36,265 nt of DNA from Candidatus Vogelbacteria bacterium CG10_big_fil_rev_8_21_14_0_10_51_16. GTDB taxonomy: Bacteria > Patescibacteriota > Minisyncoccia > Phycocordibacterales > JACRKE01. A model generated the notes under the pieces. The model was not told where the DNA came from. It searched no databases and saw only the letters and a list, made by a program, of their open reading frames with translations. Position 1 is the first letter of the stretch. The number at the start of each line of letters is the position of its first letter. The DNA lies in NCBI GenBank assembly GCA_002774795.1, contig PCYI01000021.1, forward strand, positions 350-36,614. The letters are read 5' to 3'. Both the position numbers and the translations under genes were made by a program. Shown piece after piece: positions 14,871-23,337 of this stretch.

Positions 14871-14930
14871 GACTCCAAAAACAGAAGGAGTCAACCGTTA
14901 TCAGTTAAGCAAATCTGGATGGTTTGTCAA
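14871..14930 (-). promoter_or_regulatory. Promoter and leader hairpin of gmk
   Basis: TTGACA (14925-14930) and TAACTG (14902-14907) have 17 nt between them. Immediately after is GACTCC, a 10-nt loop and GGAGTC followed by TTTT on the minus strand, which could act as an attenuator-like hairpin. Confidence 0.45.
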
Positions 14931-14976
14931 AGAGCTGTATGAGGCCACGATGTGTCGTTCGCCGCTTAAAGTGACA

Positions 14977-15096
14977 AGACCGTCCGATAAAAATCCCGCC
15001 ATGGCGGGATGCTGTGATAAAAGTCTTTTCGATTAGCCACATGGAATGTATTAGGAATTAAGAAGCCTTGCTTCCGGGCCCGTTTTCGGACGGTCT
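14977..15096. repeat. 120-nt inverted-repeat element with internal hairpins
   Basis: The outer arms AGACCGTCCGA (14977-14987) and TCGGACGGTCT (15086-15096) are perfect complements. Inside are a perfect 18-nt palindrome ATCCCGCCATGGCGGGAT (14993-15010) and GAAGC-CTT-GCTTC (15062-15074). On the minus strand the 18-nt palindrome is followed by TTTTTA, so it could terminate the gene at 15115. It is either a small mobile palindromic element or a structured RNA. No reading frame is supported in 14931-15114. Confidence 0.5.
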
Positions 15097-15114
15097 GGGA
15101 AGGGGGAGGCACTG

Positions 15115-15675
15115 CTACTTCTTTGTGAGCCAATAGGCGAGGGCACCCGCCACGAGAAATAGGAGGGTGACGGTGGTGGGGAGAGTCGAGGCAATGCCGA
15201 GGCGCTGGAGGAGAGTTTGCGAGGTGGTGGCCGTAGCCTGAAGAGATGCGGGTTCTTCGCCTAAGCCACCCACTACTTCTGTGTGCTCGGCGACAAAAGT
15301 AACCCCATTCGAATCAAGTGCTTCAGTTCCCTGTCTTTTTGACCACGAGTCCAACCCCCTCCCCGCCTCCCCGTGGCCAGGGGGAGGAGAATTTAATGCC
15401 GTGTTCATATCTGCTTTTTCTCTGTCCTTCAGAATTGTCTGCCTACCTGCCAGTTCGCACGAAGCAAGAGCGCCGGCGACCACGATGGGTTGTCTGTCGG
15501 AATCACAGATACAGCCACCCCACTCATCGCGGCCGACAGCATTGAAAGGGCATACCTCTTGCACACATACTCCCCTGCTAGACAAAACGAAACCAAACGG
15601 GCAAGCGTACTGCGCTCCGCTCTGTATGGGGAGGAGTAGGGGTAAAAGCAAAACTACCCACAATCTATTTTTCAT
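15115..15675 (-). CDS. Secreted Cys-rich protein with C-terminal membrane anchor
   Basis: The 186-aa protein has a clear signal peptide (MKNRLWVVLLLPLLLPIQSGAQ), a domain of about 60 residues with six Cys (ACPFGF, GVCVQEVCPF, GGCICD, ASCELAG) likely disulfide-bonded outside the cell, a variable spacer, and a C-terminal helix (TTVTLLFLVAGALAYWL) ending in KK. Residues about 93-110 (NSPPPGHGEAGRGLDSW) are encoded by a CT-rich palindromic repeat. The promoter is TTGCGA-17-TAGACT with 8 nt to the ATG and no SD. No family was recognised. It is probably a surface-exposed protein. Confidence 0.65.
   Translation of the reverse strand: MKNRLWVVLLLPLLLPIQSGAQYACPFGFVLSSRGVCVQEVCPFNAVGRDEWGGCICDSDRQPIVVAGALASCELAGRQTILKDREKADMNTALNSPPPGHGEAGRGLDSWSKRQGTEALDSNGVTFVAEHTEVVGGLGEEPASLQATATTSQTLLQRLGIASTLPTTVTLLFLVAGALAYWLTKK
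15346..15396. repeat. CT-rich palindromic repeat inside a surface-protein gene
   Basis: CCTCCCC and GGGGGAGG arms around GTGGCCA (15366-15388), flanked by CCCCCT runs, lie in frame in the spacer of the gene at 15115-15675. It resembles the element in cfa. Confidence 0.6.
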
Positions 15676-15788
15676 AACAGGGCAGTCTATGTGAAGTCAC
15701 CATACTTCGCAATCTCTATCCGCAGAACCACATAATTAGACACATTGTATTTAACCAATCACTGTATAGTGTAATTAGTGCGCGATTG

Positions 15789-16301
15789 TTAATACGTAGC
15801 CAAAAAACTGCCAACCAGAATACCGACGGCAATGGCGATGCCACCGATGATGAGCATGCGGAGAGTGCTCTTCACAGGCGACGAGCGCGAGAGAGTGGCA
15901 CTTGCGGCACCCAGAAGAGCCAGTGCTACGGCCGAAAGAGCGAGAGAGTGAGAAAAAGCATCCGGGCCAGGCACAAAAAGGTATGGAGAAAGCGGAATAA
16001 ATCCAGAGAGAACATAGGCACCAAACATAATGGCCGCCTCTCGCACCGGACGACTCGCCCTCGTTTGTGAGTCGCCCAGATAGTCATCGGCAGAACTTTC
16101 CGAAAGAAAGCTACCGGCGGACATGGAGACCGCCTCTACAAAGATGAGGACAACCCCAGTGAGGATAATAGTCTCCCGCGGGGAACCAGCGGCGGCCACG
16201 CCGGAAAGGAGGCCGACTGTGGACGCCAGACTGTCTTCCACCCCAAACACAAAAGTGCGCAGATAGGAAGCTTGAATTTCTTTGCGAGAATTAAAGTTCA
16301 T
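15789..16301 (-). CDS. VIT/CCC1 family iron-manganese transporter
   Basis: The 170-aa protein has the family layout: SYLRTFVFGVEDSLASTVGLLSGVAAAG at the first membrane helix, GVVLIFVEAVSMSAGSFLS at the second, a short cytosolic segment with SESSADDYLG, and three further helices ending GGIAIAVGILVGSFLATY. Family members move Fe2+ or Mn2+ across membranes, often for detoxification. The acidic metal-gathering loop is short compared with plant VIT1. The ATG at 16301 has a TAATAT box about 10 nt upstream and no SD. With the P-type ATPase nearby, it suggests active divalent-metal handling in this region. Confidence 0.85.
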   Translation of the reverse strand: MNFNSRKEIQASYLRTFVFGVEDSLASTVGLLSGVAAAGSPRETIILTGVVLIFVEAVSMSAGSFLSESSADDYLGDSQTRASRPVREAAIMFGAYVLSGFIPLSPYLFVPGPDAFSHSLALSAVALALLGAASATLSRSSPVKSTLRMLIIGGIAIAVGILVGSFLATY

Positions 16302-16365
16302 GTTTTTCGTGATATTACCATGTATTAATAAATCTCAAATCGCATTCCGGCTCTGGCGTGTCAAC

Positions 16366-17451
16366 TTAATCAAGAATCGCGGTGACAAATTTAGGGGGAG
16401 TTGCCCGGTCTTCCAGTTTGAAATTAATTCGACCGATAAGTTGACGGCGAACGGTCTCGACATCTACACGCCAATAGCCTTCTTCTGGCGAGGTACGTAA
16501 GGAGTACGTTCGGAAGCCACCATCACGACCACCCGCGATGGGGAGCTCGACACGCTGAATGGTTTTCCATTGCCCGACCGACTCATCGTAATGTCGCCAA
16601 TGATGGAAAACAGTAAGATTAAAGCGTGTCGGAGAAAAAATAGCGGTGTAAACAAAGATTGGCTCATTTGCAAGACGTGGCACGCGATCAAACTGCCGAA
16701 GGTAGTCGAGCCATTCGGGCTCCTCGGCGGTAACTCGATAGGCACCGTTCGGCAAACGCGTGATGTTGTGGTACACGCCAGCCGCCTCCATGGCAAGAGG
16801 AATGGGCGGAATAATGTTTGCAAAATACATGACATTGAAAACGGCGTAAATACAAAGCAGTGTGTAGCCAAGCTCACGCCTTTCCTTGGCGTCAATATCG
16901 CGAGAAAACCAATCGAGTCCGCGCAAAACCAGGTCCATAAGGGCAAGGCTTAGGATGCCACTCAAGAGAAAAGTGCCAGCACTCACAGTCTTGGTAAGAA
17001 TAGGAATGAGCACGATGCAGTATGAAAAAAGAGCTGTGAAAAAGATGGCGAGACGAAATGTTAAACGTTCATAACGCGAACGAAAAAATTCATTCCCAAT
17101 AAAGAGAACAACGAGCAGAACAAGAAACGGCCAACTCGAAGAGATGGTGCCACTCTTTGTATAGAAGATGACAAACTTCCCAAAGAGGCCACCGAAGGCG
17201 AACTGTAGAACAAAAGGCAGGAGGGCACGGAGCTTTTCAAGAAGGTGATGGCGGCGATACCATCCAACATGAACATGCATGAGCGCAATAGCAAAAAGAC
17301 CAATAACGAGATGAGCTATAATCCCGACATTTTCAAAGAGAAGGTCAATGCGTTGAAAAAAGATAATGTCAAAAACAAAACCGGAAACAAGGCCGAGTAT
17401 CGAGAGGGGTCTCTCGTGCTTTATAAAAAAGGTGGTGAGAGCGGAGAGCAT
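16366..17451 (-). CDS. Polytopic membrane protein with C-terminal DUF2914 domain
   Basis: The 361-aa protein has seven or so hydrophobic helices in its first 220 residues (for example LSILGLVSGFVFDIIFF, VGIIAHLVIGLFAIALMHV, PFLVLLVVLFIGNEFF, GTFLLSGILSLALMDLVL). The domain that follows has the DUF2914 signature: FNLTVFHHWRHYDE, QWKTIQRVELPIAGGRDGGFRTYS, EEGYWRVDVET and LIGRINF. DUF2914 has no established function that I know of. It probably faces outward and may bind a ligand or another envelope component. The ORF starts at ATG 17451, 46 nt from the ATPase stop, so the two may share a transcript. Confidence 0.75.
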   Translation of the reverse strand: MLSALTTFFIKHERPLSILGLVSGFVFDIIFFQRIDLLFENVGIIAHLVIGLFAIALMHVHVGWYRRHHLLEKLRALLPFVLQFAFGGLFGKFVIFYTKSGTISSSWPFLVLLVVLFIGNEFFRSRYERLTFRLAIFFTALFSYCIVLIPILTKTVSAGTFLLSGILSLALMDLVLRGLDWFSRDIDAKERRELGYTLLCIYAVFNVMYFANIIPPIPLAMEAAGVYHNITRLPNGAYRVTAEEPEWLDYLRQFDRVPRLANEPIFVYTAIFSPTRFNLTVFHHWRHYDESVGQWKTIQRVELPIAGGRDGGFRTYSLRTSPEEGYWRVDVETVRRQLIGRINFKLEDRATPPKFVTAILD

Positions 17452-17497
17452 GGGAATAGAAAGTAGGCTCTAGGAAGTAGGCAGTAGGGAGCAAACG

Positions 17498-20239
17498 CTA
17501 CGCTGAACTCTGCGCGTGGCGCACGATAAACTTTCGGATCTCTTCCATAAGCACAATAGTCCCGGCGAAGGCGATGGCGAGGAACCATAAACGGGCATCC
17601 ATGGCGACAGTACCAAAAACTCGCTGAAGTGTGGGTACTGTAGTAATGACAACATGCATGAGCACGGCTACTGTGGTAGCGCCGAGCAGATACCAGTTCA
17701 TAGGCACGCGTCGGCTTGCTATCGAGGCCGTGCGAGAGCGACAGTTCCAGGCATTCCACCACTGGGAAGCGGCAAGCGCGGTTAGAATGGCCGTCTGCAA
17801 AAGCGCTCCTTGTACGATGTCACCCAAAATATACACAAAGAGGGCGGTGGCCCCGACCATCGTGACGCTCATTAAAAAAATGCGCAACGCCATCGAAGTA
17901 TCGATGAGTGACCTGGAACGGATTGGCCCGCTTTCACGCGAGCGCGCGAGTTTCGGCTCAAGCACCAAAGGAATCACAAGTATGCCGTCAGTCACAAAGT
18001 TTAGCCAAATAATCTGCGAAGCGGTAATAGGTAAGGCCGAGCCCACAAAAAGTGCCCCGACCACAAACAGAAGCTCTCCGATTGAAGTGGAGAAGAGATA
18101 GAGAAGTACCTGCTTTAGAGAGATGGTGATGCTTCTCCCCTCTTCGACGGCGGCACCCAAAGTGGAAAGATTTCCGTCTACGAGCACGATGTCGGCAGCC
18201 TCACGCGCTACCTCCGTCCCCTCCCCGCCCATGGCAATGCCCAGGTCGGCGCCCACAAGCGAGAGGGCGTCATTCACCCCGTCCCCCGTCATGGCAACCG
18301 TGTCGCCGTTTTCGCGCAGGGCCTTGACGATGCGTAGCTTGTGCTCGGGAGTAACGCGCGCGAAAACATCACGCGAAGGAACAAGCTCCAAAAGCTTTTT
18401 ATCGTCCGCCTCCTCTATTTCCAGACCGGTCAGGACGGCCGGGTCATGAGCGATGCCGACTGATTTCGCAATGGCGCGGGCGGTGAGTGGGTGGTCACCG
18501 GTAATCATCACCACCTTTATTCCCGTGGCTCGAATGTCACGTATGGCGGAAACCGCGCTTGCCCGCAAAGAGTCCGCGATGCCGAGAAGGCCCACCAAAC
18601 AAAGCTCGTCTATCTCCTCCGCTTTAGCCACAAGAGGCGCGTTTTCGCGGCGACCAACCGCGATCACTCGCAATCCTTTTTCCGAAAGTTCGCGCACCTG
18701 CGCGTCATACCATTCGCGCTCCTTTATACCACAACGCGCGCATCCACCACGTTGCCAATAGGTAACCACTTTTTCCATAATGGCCTCGGGAGCTCCGGCC
18801 ACCGAAAGGGTGGGGACCCCGGCCACGTCGTGGATGGCGGCGTGGTATTTTGTCTCCCGATGAAATGGATACTCGCGCAGAACAGGATGGGCCGCCTCGA
18901 TGGTGGCTCTGTCGAAGCCAAGCATGGCCCCAAAGGTAATCATGGCCGCCTCGGTAGGGTCACCGGAAACCACGTGCCACTGTTTGCCACCGTGCTTGGA
19001 TTCAATGATGGCCGTTGAAGAACGGGTGACGAGCCGCGCGAGCTCCATCAAGCCGGGGTTTTCATGTGGTTCGACCACCTTCTTTCCATGAGTAATAAAA
19101 CCAGTCGGCTCGTAGCCAAGCCCGCCGACCGCGTAGCGCTTGCCTTCCACGATAGCCTCCTGGACCCGCATCTCGTTTAGGGTAAGGGTGCCGGTTTTAT
19201 CAACCGCAAGCACATTTACCCGACCAAGGGCTTCGACCGCTTGCAGACGCTTTACGAGCGCATGCCTCTTGGCCATACGCGTCACCCCCACGGCGAGCAC
19301 TACCGTGACCACAATTGGAAGCCCCGATGGCACGGCCGAGACCGCAATAGCCACCGCCCCCGCAAACATCTCTCTCGCAGGCACACCGATACCAATACCC
19401 ACAAAATAGGTGGTGGAAACAATAATTCCAATTCCCCACAAAATCCCGCGCGAAAGACGCTTGATGCTCACCTTCAAGGGCGTATCCTGCTCCGCCCCCT
19501 CTAGCTCGTGGGCAATAGTGCCGATGGCAGTGGCCGTGCCGGTGGCGGTCACAACCGCGAGCGCGCGCCCACGAGTTACGGCTGTCCCCTTAAAGACCAT
19601 GCACTTCTGCTCATGTACGGGGAGCTTTGGTCTCGCAAGAGCCTCCGTCTGCTTCTCGACAGCCATCGACTCTCCGGTAAGAAGGGCCTCGTCTACAGCC
19701 AGGTCGCGCACCTCAATGAGGCGCCCATCGGCGGGCACTCGGTCGCCTTCGGCGAGCACAATGATGTCTCCGAGCACAATGCCTACATCTACTAAAGTGC
19801 GCGTCCTACCGCCTCTCAAAACAGCCGCCGTCCCCTTAGTAAAACGCTTTAAAGATCGCAGGGCCCCCTCGGCCTTGCCCCCCTGATAAGCACCGATGAT
19901 AGCGTTTAACAGAAGCACCACGGCAATGACAATAGCGTCGACATGGTCACCGATAAAAGCGACCGCGGCCGCGGAGACCATAAGAACAACTATCAAGGGG
20001 TCCGTAAATTGGCGCAGGACAATCTCCGCCCAAGTCGGAGGAGGCGCATCGGGCAAACTGTTTAGACCGTCACGCTCAAGACGCAGTTTCACTTCATGTT
20101 CCGTAAGTCCACTCCGCGTTGTGGCAAGCGCCTTCAAAGCGGCGGCAGGAGTTAGAGTGTGCCACGCACATACTGCTGATTTTTTTATTCGTCGTGACAA
20201 TAATCTATTTACCATTCCATCATTGTAGCACGGAGACAT
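17498..20239 (-). CDS. P-type cation ATPase, P2 (calcium-pump-like) type with altered M4 site
   Basis: The 913-aa pump has all catalytic signatures: an N-terminal cation-ATPase domain, LLTGES, the phosphorylation site DKTGTLT, MITGDHPLTA and TGDGVNDALSLVGADLGIAMG, and ten predicted helices. The M4 motif reads AVPSGLPIVVT, where SERCA-type Ca2+ pumps have PEGLP and the Glu is a Ca2+ ligand. M5 has STSIGELL (Ser where SERCA has Asn768, Glu771 kept), and M6 keeps NFVTD. The ion may therefore not be Ca2+. The nucleotide-site string is AGAPE rather than KGAPE. Starts at 20239 or 20215 (both ATG, no SD) are possible. It forms an inner-membrane gradient or detoxification pump. Confidence 0.9.
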   Translation of the reverse strand: MSPCYNDGMVNRLLSRRIKKSAVCAWHTLTPAAALKALATTRSGLTEHEVKLRLERDGLNSLPDAPPPTWAEIVLRQFTDPLIVVLMVSAAAVAFIGDHVDAIVIAVVLLLNAIIGAYQGGKAEGALRSLKRFTKGTAAVLRGGRTRTLVDVGIVLGDIIVLAEGDRVPADGRLIEVRDLAVDEALLTGESMAVEKQTEALARPKLPVHEQKCMVFKGTAVTRGRALAVVTATGTATAIGTIAHELEGAEQDTPLKVSIKRLSRGILWGIGIIVSTTYFVGIGIGVPAREMFAGAVAIAVSAVPSGLPIVVTVVLAVGVTRMAKRHALVKRLQAVEALGRVNVLAVDKTGTLTLNEMRVQEAIVEGKRYAVGGLGYEPTGFITHGKKVVEPHENPGLMELARLVTRSSTAIIESKHGGKQWHVVSGDPTEAAMITFGAMLGFDRATIEAAHPVLREYPFHRETKYHAAIHDVAGVPTLSVAGAPEAIMEKVVTYWQRGGCARCGIKEREWYDAQVRELSEKGLRVIAVGRRENAPLVAKAEEIDELCLVGLLGIADSLRASAVSAIRDIRATGIKVVMITGDHPLTARAIAKSVGIAHDPAVLTGLEIEEADDKKLLELVPSRDVFARVTPEHKLRIVKALRENGDTVAMTGDGVNDALSLVGADLGIAMGGEGTEVAREAADIVLVDGNLSTLGAAVEEGRSITISLKQVLLYLFSTSIGELLFVVGALFVGSALPITASQIIWLNFVTDGILVIPLVLEPKLARSRESGPIRSRSLIDTSMALRIFLMSVTMVGATALFVYILGDIVQGALLQTAILTALAASQWWNAWNCRSRTASIASRRVPMNWYLLGATTVAVLMHVVITTVPTLQRVFGTVAMDARLWFLAIAFAGTIVLMEEIRKFIVRHAQSSA

Positions 20240-20330
20240 ATGACATTCTCCACAATACTAGGCACATCATGGCTATTATTCTGTATTGTAAGGTATGGAG
20301 CGACCGCTACTTCATCATTTGATGAGTTAC

Positions 20331-20360
20331 AAAAAAAGACCTCCATGGAGGTCTCTTTTT
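20331..20360. terminator. Strong bidirectional terminator
   Basis: GACCTCC-AT-GGAGGTC is flanked by seven A on the left and CTTTTT on the right, so it can act on both strands. It ends the 51-aa gene 20 nt after its stop. Confidence 0.8.
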
Positions 20361-20379
20361 GAACGCGGTTGCGCGAAAA

Positions 20380-20535
20380 CTAGGCGGCTGCCTGCTCACC
20401 ACCTTTGGCGGGAGCGGCCTCCTCTGAAGCACCTTCCACAGGAGCTCCAGGGTTCATCGGGTCCGCGGCCGGAGCGGTGGGGTCCATAGGATTTGCGACC
20501 GGAGTGGCCGGATCAATCGGGTTTCCTTCTTCCAT
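20380..20535 (-). CDS. 51-aa Pro/Ala-rich acidic repeat protein
   Basis: The product runs MEEGNPIDPATPVANPMDPT and continues with two more imperfect repeats of a roughly 10-residue unit (xxPxDPxxPxA), then EGASEEAAPAKGGEQAAA. It has no hydrophobic segment and is expected to be disordered. The gene is too short for most callers but has a codon-like pattern, a strong terminator and a start directly after an AT-rich box (TACAAAATACT-ATG) without SD, so a leaderless message is likely. Similar Pro/Ala-rich mini-proteins recur in CPR genomes to my knowledge, with no assigned role. The isolated, well-terminated unit suggests high expression. Confidence 0.6.
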   Translation of the reverse strand: MEEGNPIDPATPVANPMDPTAPAADPMNPGAPVEGASEEAAPAKGGEQAAA

Positions 20536-21244
20536 AGTATTTTGTATTTAGTCGTTATTAGGGCTGACAAAATTCGACCCCGACGCAAACAACTTCGCCC
20601 AACCTATTTAGGCAGACAAAGTCTCTGTGGCAGAAAAATCACACAACAGAGACAAAAGAGAGCGACGGTTTTTGAAGTATAGCATACTCAGACCGCTAAG
20701 CCAAATTGAAGACTTTCTGGATGGACCAAAAACCGCGGAGTCTTACATTGACTCCCATAAATGGACACACTTCGAGAGATAACATGCCAACTTAATACAC
20801 TTTTTTAGCCGCAAAACTCAAGGCAACAAAGAATGGTCGCGCTTGCGCTTTTGGCTTATCTATTGGCAAACTCCCTGTTGAGCTTTTTTTGTTTATGCGT
20901 TGTCGTTAAAATTAAAATCCGTCTTCGAAACGGATATTACAAACTAGAAAAGATAACCTGAGACTGTAGAAAGAGTAGGCACCCTCCATTTGAGAGAAGT
21001 AGGAGGAGACGTGCTACAAAAACACCACAAAAGCACGAAATCATAAAACTAAAGCACGAAACAAGCACTAAATTCAAGGCTCTAAGATTAGAAACAGAAT
21101 TAGTTTAGATATTTATGATTTTGTGCTTAGAATTTGTTTCGTGCTTCAGATTTCGTGCTTCGTGCTTTATCTGGAGTTCTGTACTCTGAAGTCTGGACTC
21201 TGCCTCCTTCCAGTGGTCATTTCTCTACAGTTTCAAAATACACT
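20536..21244. other. Gene-poor stretch with hairpins and repeats
   Basis: I find no credible reading frame. Present are a GTCTCTGT/ACAGAGAC hairpin (20621-20654), a GGAGTC/GACTCC hairpin near 20741-20760, an ATCCGT/ACGGAT hairpin near 20918-20936, several T-runs, and the inverted CGAAGCAC repeats at 21028-21171. An uncharacterised structured RNA is possible but not shown. Confidence 0.4.
21028..21171. repeat. Inverted pair of CGAAGCAC-type repeats
   Basis: The right half (21110-21171) shares about 33 identical bases with 4983-5015. The left half (21028-21079) is in inverted orientation and matches the extended 4970-5024 block, including the AAATTCAA end. The pair could fold into one long imperfect hairpin. 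The sortase ORF extends through it in frame, but the real ATG is later. Confidence 0.65.
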
Positions 21245-22045
21245 ATGATATCAAGCACCCTTCTCACTTCGCTCTCCGCGGCTATTCTTCAACTCTCACT
21301 ACTCTATTCATCATCACTTACTTTACCTATTACAAGCGCCCATGTTTCGCCAGATGCCGGCACAAACACGACTATCCGCCCCACAAACAACCACACTGTT
21401 CAGAAAAGTGGCTCGACGACAAAAAATATCACCGGTGTAGGTGGAGCAACCAGACCCATGATATCGGCAGAAAACAGCGAGTTAGTGTCTGCCAATAGTG
21501 CTACCTCCCCCACTAATACCCTTGTCTTGACTTCTCGCTCCGTAGGGGTCGGGTCCTCGACTGGGCGATACATATCAAACTCTTCTTTAGGTAGCGCCCT
21601 CGAGGAAAATCGGAGGACGCATGTGCCGGTGCGCCTAGTGGCTCCCGCTATCGGCCTTAACGCCCCCATCATTTCCGTTGGCAAAAATGACAAAGGAGAG
21701 ATGGCTGTGCCTAGCGCCGGCTCGGGGGCGGTAGGTTGGTATAGCCACGGGGGCAGACCGGGCGAAAGTGGCACAGCTGTTCTCGCGGCTCATGTTTTTG
21801 ACGCTTTTGCAGACCTACATCGTCTCGCGATCGGCAACGACATTTATGTCAACACCGCCGAGGGCGAATCTCTTCGTTTTGTCATTGAAAAGAGAGAGCG
21901 TTACGGTATCACCGCTCTTTCACCACAAGATCTGTTCGGTGACAGGGGCTCTCCTCGCCTGCACCTCATCACCTGCGCCGGTCGCTATATCCCCGCCCTC
22001 GGCACCTACGAGGACCGCATCGTCCTCACCGCCCGCTTAATCTAG
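21245..22045 (+). CDS. Sortase (class D/E-like), membrane-anchored
   Basis: The protein is 266 aa when started at ATG 21245; the upstream in-frame extension runs through repeat DNA and begins with TTG. An N-terminal hydrophobic segment is followed by a Ser/Thr-rich low-complexity linker of about 100 residues and the sortase beta-barrel: RLVAPAIGLNAPII, MAVPSAGSGAVGWYSHGGRPGESG, catalytic His in AVLAAHVFD, catalytic Cys in LHLITCAG and the Arg in YEDRIVLTARL. The His string is AAH rather than GHR/GHN. No LPXTG-type substrate is visible in this window, since the neighbouring surface proteins end in helices. It is a plus-strand gene convergent with the thrombospondin-repeat gene. Confidence 0.85.
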   Translation: MISSTLLTSLSAAILQLSLLYSSSLTLPITSAHVSPDAGTNTTIRPTNNHTVQKSGSTTKNITGVGGATRPMISAENSELVSANSATSPTNTLVLTSRSVGVGSSTGRYISNSSLGSALEENRRTHVPVRLVAPAIGLNAPIISVGKNDKGEMAVPSAGSGAVGWYSHGGRPGESGTAVLAAHVFDAFADLHRLAIGNDIYVNTAEGESLRFVIEKRERYGITALSPQDLFGDRGSPRLHLITCAGRYIPALGTYEDRIVLTARLI

Positions 22046-22069
22046 ATAGTCTTCGACCTGACACTTTCT

Positions 22070-23323
22070 TCATTCACCTGCCTCTTTTTCATCGCTTTCG
22101 CTCCCTTCAAGCATCTTCTCGTCCGAGCGAGCAAAGGGGTTGCCCGCATGGCGCACACTTAAAACAAAGAGTGCGATGAGTACCAAAATAGCCACGCCCA
22201 TGCCCGCCCATGGAATCCAGGCGTGTCGTTCTGTCAGCCGACTTTCCTCATCATCGCAAACGTCGCCGATGCCATCGCCGTCGGTGTCGCGCTGGTCGCG
22301 ATTGGGTGTGTTTGGGCAATTGTCTTTATGGTTTGAGAGGCCGTCTCGGTCCCAGTCGTCGCAGGCGTCCCCGCGCCCGTTGCCGTCTATATCCTCTTGA
22401 GCGGGATTGGCGACATAAACGCAGTTATCGCGAGTATCTGGGATACTGTCTTTGTCGACATCGGCCGGAGAGAACGCTTCGTTCTCTTGGGCTAACCCCG
22501 AGGGAAGCACGAGGAGGCCGGCGTCAACTTCGAGATTTGGCCTCTCTTTGCTAGGGGGCGAGACCGCTCGGTCCGCGTCAAAATAGATGCGATAGGTGCG
22601 TTCCGGTTGCGCAAGAAAGCGGAGCGCCACCCCTTTGACGGTGGTAGCTTGGTCTTGCGTGAGCTCAAGCTCTGCCACCCGCAAGGGTTGGACATGACCA
22701 AGAGAGACGCGCCACTCTTTCGCGGTCGTAATGGGAAAAGTAATAACCGTCCCCTCCATGGGTCTTTTGGCGACCACAGTCTCCAGATTTCCGTTTTCTG
22801 TGACAACACTCACGGTGACTGTCCGTGGTAACGCGACATGAGGAGGCAAAGTGAGAGTGAGGCGCGACGAACGCACCGGCTCCGATGCCGAAAACACAAA
22901 GATAGCCTCCGTAGCTGTCTCGCCGTCGGCCACGGAGGGAAAGGAAACATAGGTAGCGGAGTCGCGGTCGACGACATCGCGCGGGGCTCCACTCGTAGTC
23001 TCCGGCAAGACACGGACACTGAAGGGAGCTTCGTTGCGTCTCTCCTCGAGACGCACTAAGTGGGGCACAAACTCCATAGTGGTCGTATCGAGAACGGCGT
23101 AGGTATAACGGTCGGAAACGGTGTCCGAAAAAGAAAGCTCGACGGCGGTCGGGACAAAGATGTCTAGTTTCGGAATGGAGCGATACTGGCGGAAGGCGCC
23201 GGTCGTCTCCTCTAGCGGTGGCGGCTCGGATATGGGAGTAAGGGCGAGAAGTGGCTGGGTCGCAAGACCAAAAACAAGGAGGCCGACAATGGAGCCAATA
23301 AGTGTAAGAGTTTTGCGGGACAT
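22070..23323 (-). CDS. Surface protein with thrombospondin type 3 calcium-binding repeats
   Basis: The 417-aa protein has a signal/anchor helix (about residues 7-27), a large beta-rich region of about 240 residues, and then thrombospondin type 3 repeats: [33 protein letters not shown] and [13 protein letters not shown]. In these, DxDxDG loops bind Ca2+ and paired Cys stabilise the chain. A C-terminal helix ([19 protein letters not shown]) and an acidic cytosolic tail follow. The protein would span or be anchored at both ends with a Ca2+-stiffened stalk. It lies 14 nt from the DUF2339 stop, probably in one operon, in an envelope cluster. The ligand of the beta-rich region is unknown. Confidence 0.8.
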   Translation of the reverse strand: MSRKTLTLIGSIVGLLVFGLATQPLLALTPISEPPPLEETTGAFRQYRSIPKLDIFVPTAVELSFSDTVSDRYTYAVLDTTTMEFVPHLVRLEERRNEAPFSVRVLPETTSGAPRDVVDRDSATYVSFPSVADGETATEAIFVFSASEPVRSSRLTLTLPPHVALPRTVTVSVVTENGNLETVVAKRPMEGTVITFPITTAKEWRVSLGHVQPLRVAELELTQDQATTVKGVALRFLAQPERTYRIYFDADRAVSPPSKERPNLEVDAGLLVLPSGLAQENEAFSPADVDKDSIPDTRDNCVYVANPAQEDIDGNGRGDACDDWDRDGLSNHKDNCPNTPNRDQRDTDGDGIGDVCDDEESRLTERHAWIPWAGMGVAILVLIALFVLSVRHAGNPFARSDEKMLEGSESDEKEAGE

Positions 23324-23337
23324 AATTACGGGTGGCC

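Noticed and set aside
20549-20600. A tmRNA-like string: GGGCTGA..ATTCGAC followed by GCAAAC
   Set aside because: The spacing to the supposed tag is far too short, no CCA-side partner or matching acceptor strand is found downstream, and the minus-strand reading gives no proper T arm.
21134-21244. Longer sortase start through the CGAAGCAC repeat
   Set aside because: It would begin at TTG inside repeat DNA, and the signal/anchor helix starts after ATG 21245.
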